A DNA stretch of 64,000 bases from Notospermus geniculatus. Lineage: Eukaryota; Nemertea; Pilidiophora; Heteronemertea; Lineidae. Positions within the stretch are counted from its first letter, which is position 1, and each line of letters starts with the position of its first letter. The stretch covers positions 1 through 64,000 of the forward strand of contig NMRB01001817.1 of NCBI GenBank assembly GCA_002633025.1. Direction: 5' to 3'. Positions 60,551-64,000 of the stretch are shown one piece after another. The notes under the pieces are model-generated. The model made no database searches and was not told where the DNA came from. It saw nothing but the letters and a program-made list of their open reading frames with translations. The translations under genes were made by a program, and so were the position numbers.

Positions 60551-61325
60551 GAGCTGTTAGTGAGTTGACCAATATGTGTCACTACGGCCCAATTCAATGC
60601 ATATAGCGGACCCATTCATTCTTGATCGAGCACCAATCACGTGGATTTTCCTGTGTATTGGTCCGCTAGAACTTTGGTGCCATCTTTTTGCGATACGCGT
60701 GGCTGTCTGCTCCTATTGGACGATGGATCTGGAATGAATTCCTACATGCACTCTTCTTTTTGTTGGAAACTGGTATCAAAGTCTGCTTACTCCTGTAGAC
60801 CCCGCATGTCAAATCAATGATCCTCCCATCGGGGTCTAGATGGGGTAAACAGACTTTAGAGAAGTTGTTTTACAGATCGAGGATTTCCGCAAAGGGAGTG
60901 CAGCATCCCCATGCATGTGCCAAAATCATGAGCTCTGGCCGGGTGAGGAGGGGGGGCTCTGGGGCCTCCCCCAGAAAATTTTCAAAAAATGGGACGCCAA
61001 ATAATATGTGTTTGCCAGGCAATGAGGCCCAGGTGCCTTGGATACGTGCTATGTGATAAACTGCCATTTAAAAAACGTCACTCTTCTACCATAAGGGGGC
61101 GTGCACTGGCTGTGCCCCCCTAAATCCACCAATGATCTTCCCAGCATGGAGCTTCAAAATACGACCAACGAAGACGGGCTGCAAAATGTAGGCTCGACGT
61201 AACATCGTTCTGTTGCGTTGCGCGTTTTGCCCATCGGCTTTGCGTCATCAGCAATGCATTTTGCCCCCCGCTTTGCGTCATTATGGCGACGTCAGCAATG
61301 GCGGACATTGTCGGAGTTACGTCGG
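60551..61325. other. Repeat-filled stretch before the right arm, no gene
   Basis: Contains the inverse of 7148-7335 (60548-60720), a fold-back around TAGACCCCGCATGTC / ATCGGGGTCTAGATG (60795-60845), and the inverse of 8258-8425 (61165-61325). No coding exon recognised. Confidence 0.5.
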
Positions 61326-61547
61326 TAGAGGCTTTGCATATGACGTCACACGCCGCCATGCTGAGGACACAAATGCTACAGAGGCGCAGCGAAATGAGAC
61401 GTGCATGCCCCAATGACATTGTGTCAAACAATTAATGGCGTGGCGCACTTCACCCAAGTCATGTGACTCGTCATGGTTGGCTCACACCTCTGCGCCCTGT
61501 GTCCACGAGAATGGCCGCCAGGATGACGTCATTTCAAAGTCTCTATA
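61326..61547. mobile_element. MITE, TATAGAGG family 2, copy 2, at inner end of right arm
   Basis: TAGAGGCTTTGCATATGACGTCA to TGACGTCATTTCAAAGTCTCTATA. The interior (CATGCCCCAATGACATTGTG, CACACCTCTGCGCCC) is the inverse of 9932-10146. Its outer tip coincides with the inner border of the right arm. Confidence 0.8.
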
Positions 61548-63341
61548 TGCAAGGTTACCTCTACTCGACTGTTGAGGTGAGCTGGCTTGCCACCACCATT
61601 TCTAGGGAGCACACCAGCAGGGAAAATTGACAATCACCATCAGTATGAAAACAGGGTAACACATAAATTTCAACCCTTAGGTCAACGAAGTGATCCACGA
61701 ATGAAACCTCTGAAAATGTGGGAACCAATAGGAATGCCCCCATGTGGTAAAGTTGAGAAGCTGGCTCCTCTGACCGCTGAGCCACTGGTGATTCCATCAT
61801 GTGACATCATTAACAAAGTCGTCTGCAGACTGTTTCCATAGTAAACGTAAAATTTGTTAAATCGATTTGGCCTAGCTAGCCGATTGTTTTTCGTGCTATT
61901 ATGGGCCACCAGTGTGAAGCTCATTGCATTGTAGGCCTACCTCGCGACTGTTAGAACGGGAATTCACACCACCGCGTCCTCTATTGGCAGCTTCAAGAAA
62001 AAGGAATTCCGGTCTAAAAATAGTGCATGGACGCTGAAAACCACCAAAAAAATTCAACTTGGGAACGAGTTGTTAGAACTTCCTGCAGCCTGTATTGTCC
62101 TCCTGACTGGTTCAAATCGATCATAATGAATTGACCTATGTTACAACGGAGAGTTATTCGCAAAAAAGTTTGTCTTATTGTTTGAAGATCGGGGAAATAC
62201 CCTCTGGCAAGGCCGAAATTTGTGTTGTCCGAGCAAATTTGTCATTCATTTGTCACACGTTACATGAACTCACAAACTGCTCACGTTATTCTGTAGATTT
62301 AAGACTGCACTTTCACAACAGCCGACCAGAAACAAAGCACACGGCGTATTAATTACTTCTAGAAATGTTCGCCCATAATTAGTGAACATGTGGTAAAAAC
62401 CTAATCATATGCAGATTAGTATCGTCGTCATAATGGTCCGAGTAGCCAATTAGATTGCGGAGAATTGCCAGGCGACTGGAGAGCGATCATTCCAAAGACC
62501 TATTGTGTTCTAACAGTCGTGACCTCTAAAAAGCTCAGCGCAAAAACCGAAATCCACTATGTGACAGCCTCTAGATGAGTAGTGAAAGGTAGCCAGTCCT
62601 GTAGATGATTCAGTTGAGTTGAAAAAGATGACATTAGGGACGTTGAGATCAGCGACTTATCACGGATCCTTATACGTATACGGATAGAATTCTGTACAAT
62701 GAGGGCAAATTTTGTGTACATTTCGATCCGTATACAAGGATCCGTGATAAGTCGCTAATCTCAACGTCCTTATTGTCTCCCTCAGCGTTGAAACTCATCG
62801 TTAAACTGCACATACATATAAATGTTTAATACAAGGAAAATGAAATTGGGGTTTAATTAGCCTATTAGTTCTATTGTGTGCAAGATTCAATAGCCTTTGA
62901 CAAATGATACATGTAATCGATACTTCTAAACCACTATTGATTTCTCTATTGTAAAATTCTTCTGAAACATTGAAAAAAGTCATTGATATTGAAAAAGGGA
63001 AACCTTGAAAATTTTCCAAAGTGCAGATAATTTTCATTTTTTTGGTCACCTGGGTGAGCCTTTACTATACCAGTTTCTCGTTGTCATCATCCAGCATCGG
63101 TCGTTGTTCACAACTGTCTTTGATAGGGCACATTTCTAAACCCTAATAGAGCTGTTGACTCCTAAGTTCACAGACATGAACCTCAGGCCAGGGTTTTTAC
63201 CTTGACATACATGTACTTTCGAGGTCACAGGGGTCGAACATTCATAACAACCAAAAGAAACATGGGAAAAACACGTCTATGGGCATTATTCGTAAACTTT
63301 GTGGGGAAGCGACAAAATTGTGAGTTGTGGTGTATCTTTAA
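61541..63341. repeat. Right arm of the large inverted repeat
   Basis: Reverse complement of 52421-54197, from CTCTATATGCAAGGTTACCT to AATTGTGAGTTGTGGTGTAT. Small indels only, judged by eye. The outer flank AGTGTCACTACTTCGTGACG is unrelated to the flank of the left arm. Confidence 0.88.
62635..62772. mobile_element. Nested MITE in right arm
   Basis: Inverse of 52973-53110 at the mirror position; TAGGGACGTTGAGATCAGCG to CGCTAATCTCAACGTCCTTA. It was inserted before the arms were formed. Confidence 0.85.
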
Positions 63342-64000
63342 AGTGTCACTACTTCGTGACGTATTACATGAGTTTTGACCTTAACCTACTTTTCAAGGTC
63401 AGGAGTCAACTTTAAAAAGAGAGGATTCTGATACAAAATTGCAACTATTGCCTAAATTCATCAGAGGAACTTGAACCTGACACGTGAGAATGTTTTAGGA
63501 ACTCTACACTACTAATGTGCACAACATCCTTTGCATTTCGATCCAACTCGCCCTCTTTCCACCAGGGGTCGATACCGGTATGTGAAAAACACATGAAAAA
63601 TAAGCACGTCACCATTACTTCCTGTCAAAAGCAGGGAGATATGCGATCGGCATTGCTGTAGTTGACAAAGGGTCACCCACAATATGTTAACAGGCAGAAC
63701 TTTCCTGTGACTTTCCTCAAACCTGCACCATGTGAATATGACACAACTGGTCTGACCCAAACGAACCTGAAGAAGGTTAAAGTCCCACAGTGTAAGGGCT
63801 TGTTCACACGGGCACGCGTAGGGCGTATACGGTAGTGTAGAGCGTAACGCGTATAACGTAAAAATACTTTTAGCTTGAGTCAGTGAGCTGTTCACACGAC
63901 TGGCATCAAGGGGCGTATGCGTATAACGTATAGCGTTAAGTAACATGCCCAAATACCTCTGCAGTATTTTTACGCGCCTTAACGCTTGACGTCTGGGGGA
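63342..64000. other. Right edge, no gene recognised
   Basis: GACCTACTTTTCAAGGTC (63383) resembles the body of the hairpin-headed repeat at 41881, and CCATTACTTCCTGTC with GCAGGGAGATATGCGAT (63610-63650) that of 56091. From 63798 a further repeat starts (TTGTTCACACGGGCACGCGT, GGGCGTATACGG and GCGTATAACGT words) and runs out of the window. Confidence 0.5.

Noticed and set aside
61587-61841. 84-codon frame in the right arm
   Set aside because: The left arm has a stop (TGA for CGA) at the matching place, so the frame is not conserved. Probably non-coding.

Overview
The window is animal nuclear DNA. Its genes have GT-AG introns and small exons spread over tens of kilobases, with heavy loads of fold-back repeats and a DIRS-type retrotransposon. 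Protein matches and repeat flavour (many GGCCTA and TACATGTA words) suggest a marine invertebrate deuterostome such as an echinoderm, hemichordate or amphioxus. That is a judgement, not a database result. There are two assembly gaps (26397-26520 and 54431-54753) and two isolated N bases.

Layout. Positions 1 to about 1014 hold three plus-strand exons from the 3' part of an RBM5/RBM10-like splicing regulator (C2H2-like finger, then G-patch). From 2333 to 44950 run seventeen plus-strand exons of a ryanodine receptor (RyR), about 853 codons with every intron phase compatible. They cover the middle to C-terminal third of the channel, including the calmodulin-binding segment, and stop before the EF hands and pore. 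The RyR start and end lie outside the window. The introns are filled with repeats, above all a DIRS retrotransposon of about 6.9 kb (23175-30100) with inverted terminal repeats and a diagnostic internal complementary region.

From about 43859 the structure becomes unusual. A block holding the last two RyR exons and a minus-strand multi-exon gene (possible galectin-like exons, a PAN/apple-like exon, and a large exon of about 360 codons of unknown family) occurs twice in direct orientation: 43859 to about 52045, and about 55101 to 60060. The second copy lies between inverted arms of about 1.8 kb (52421-54197 and 61541-63341). Upstream exons of the minus-strand gene carry lesions in copy 1 that copy 2 lacks, while its large exon is open in both. 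The two copies act as a natural filled-site/empty-site comparison and show several short palindromic repeats to be mobile.

The most interesting signals are: (i) a repeat family that folds like a type-I hammerhead ribozyme, one copy being a clean insertion with a 12-bp target duplication; (ii) the inverted-arm structure around a duplicated gene segment; (iii) a 42-nt RyR microexon kept in both copies with only a silent change; (iv) several unrelated repeat families that share a hairpin head followed by CGTCCGTC; and (v) the uncharacterised minus-strand gene.
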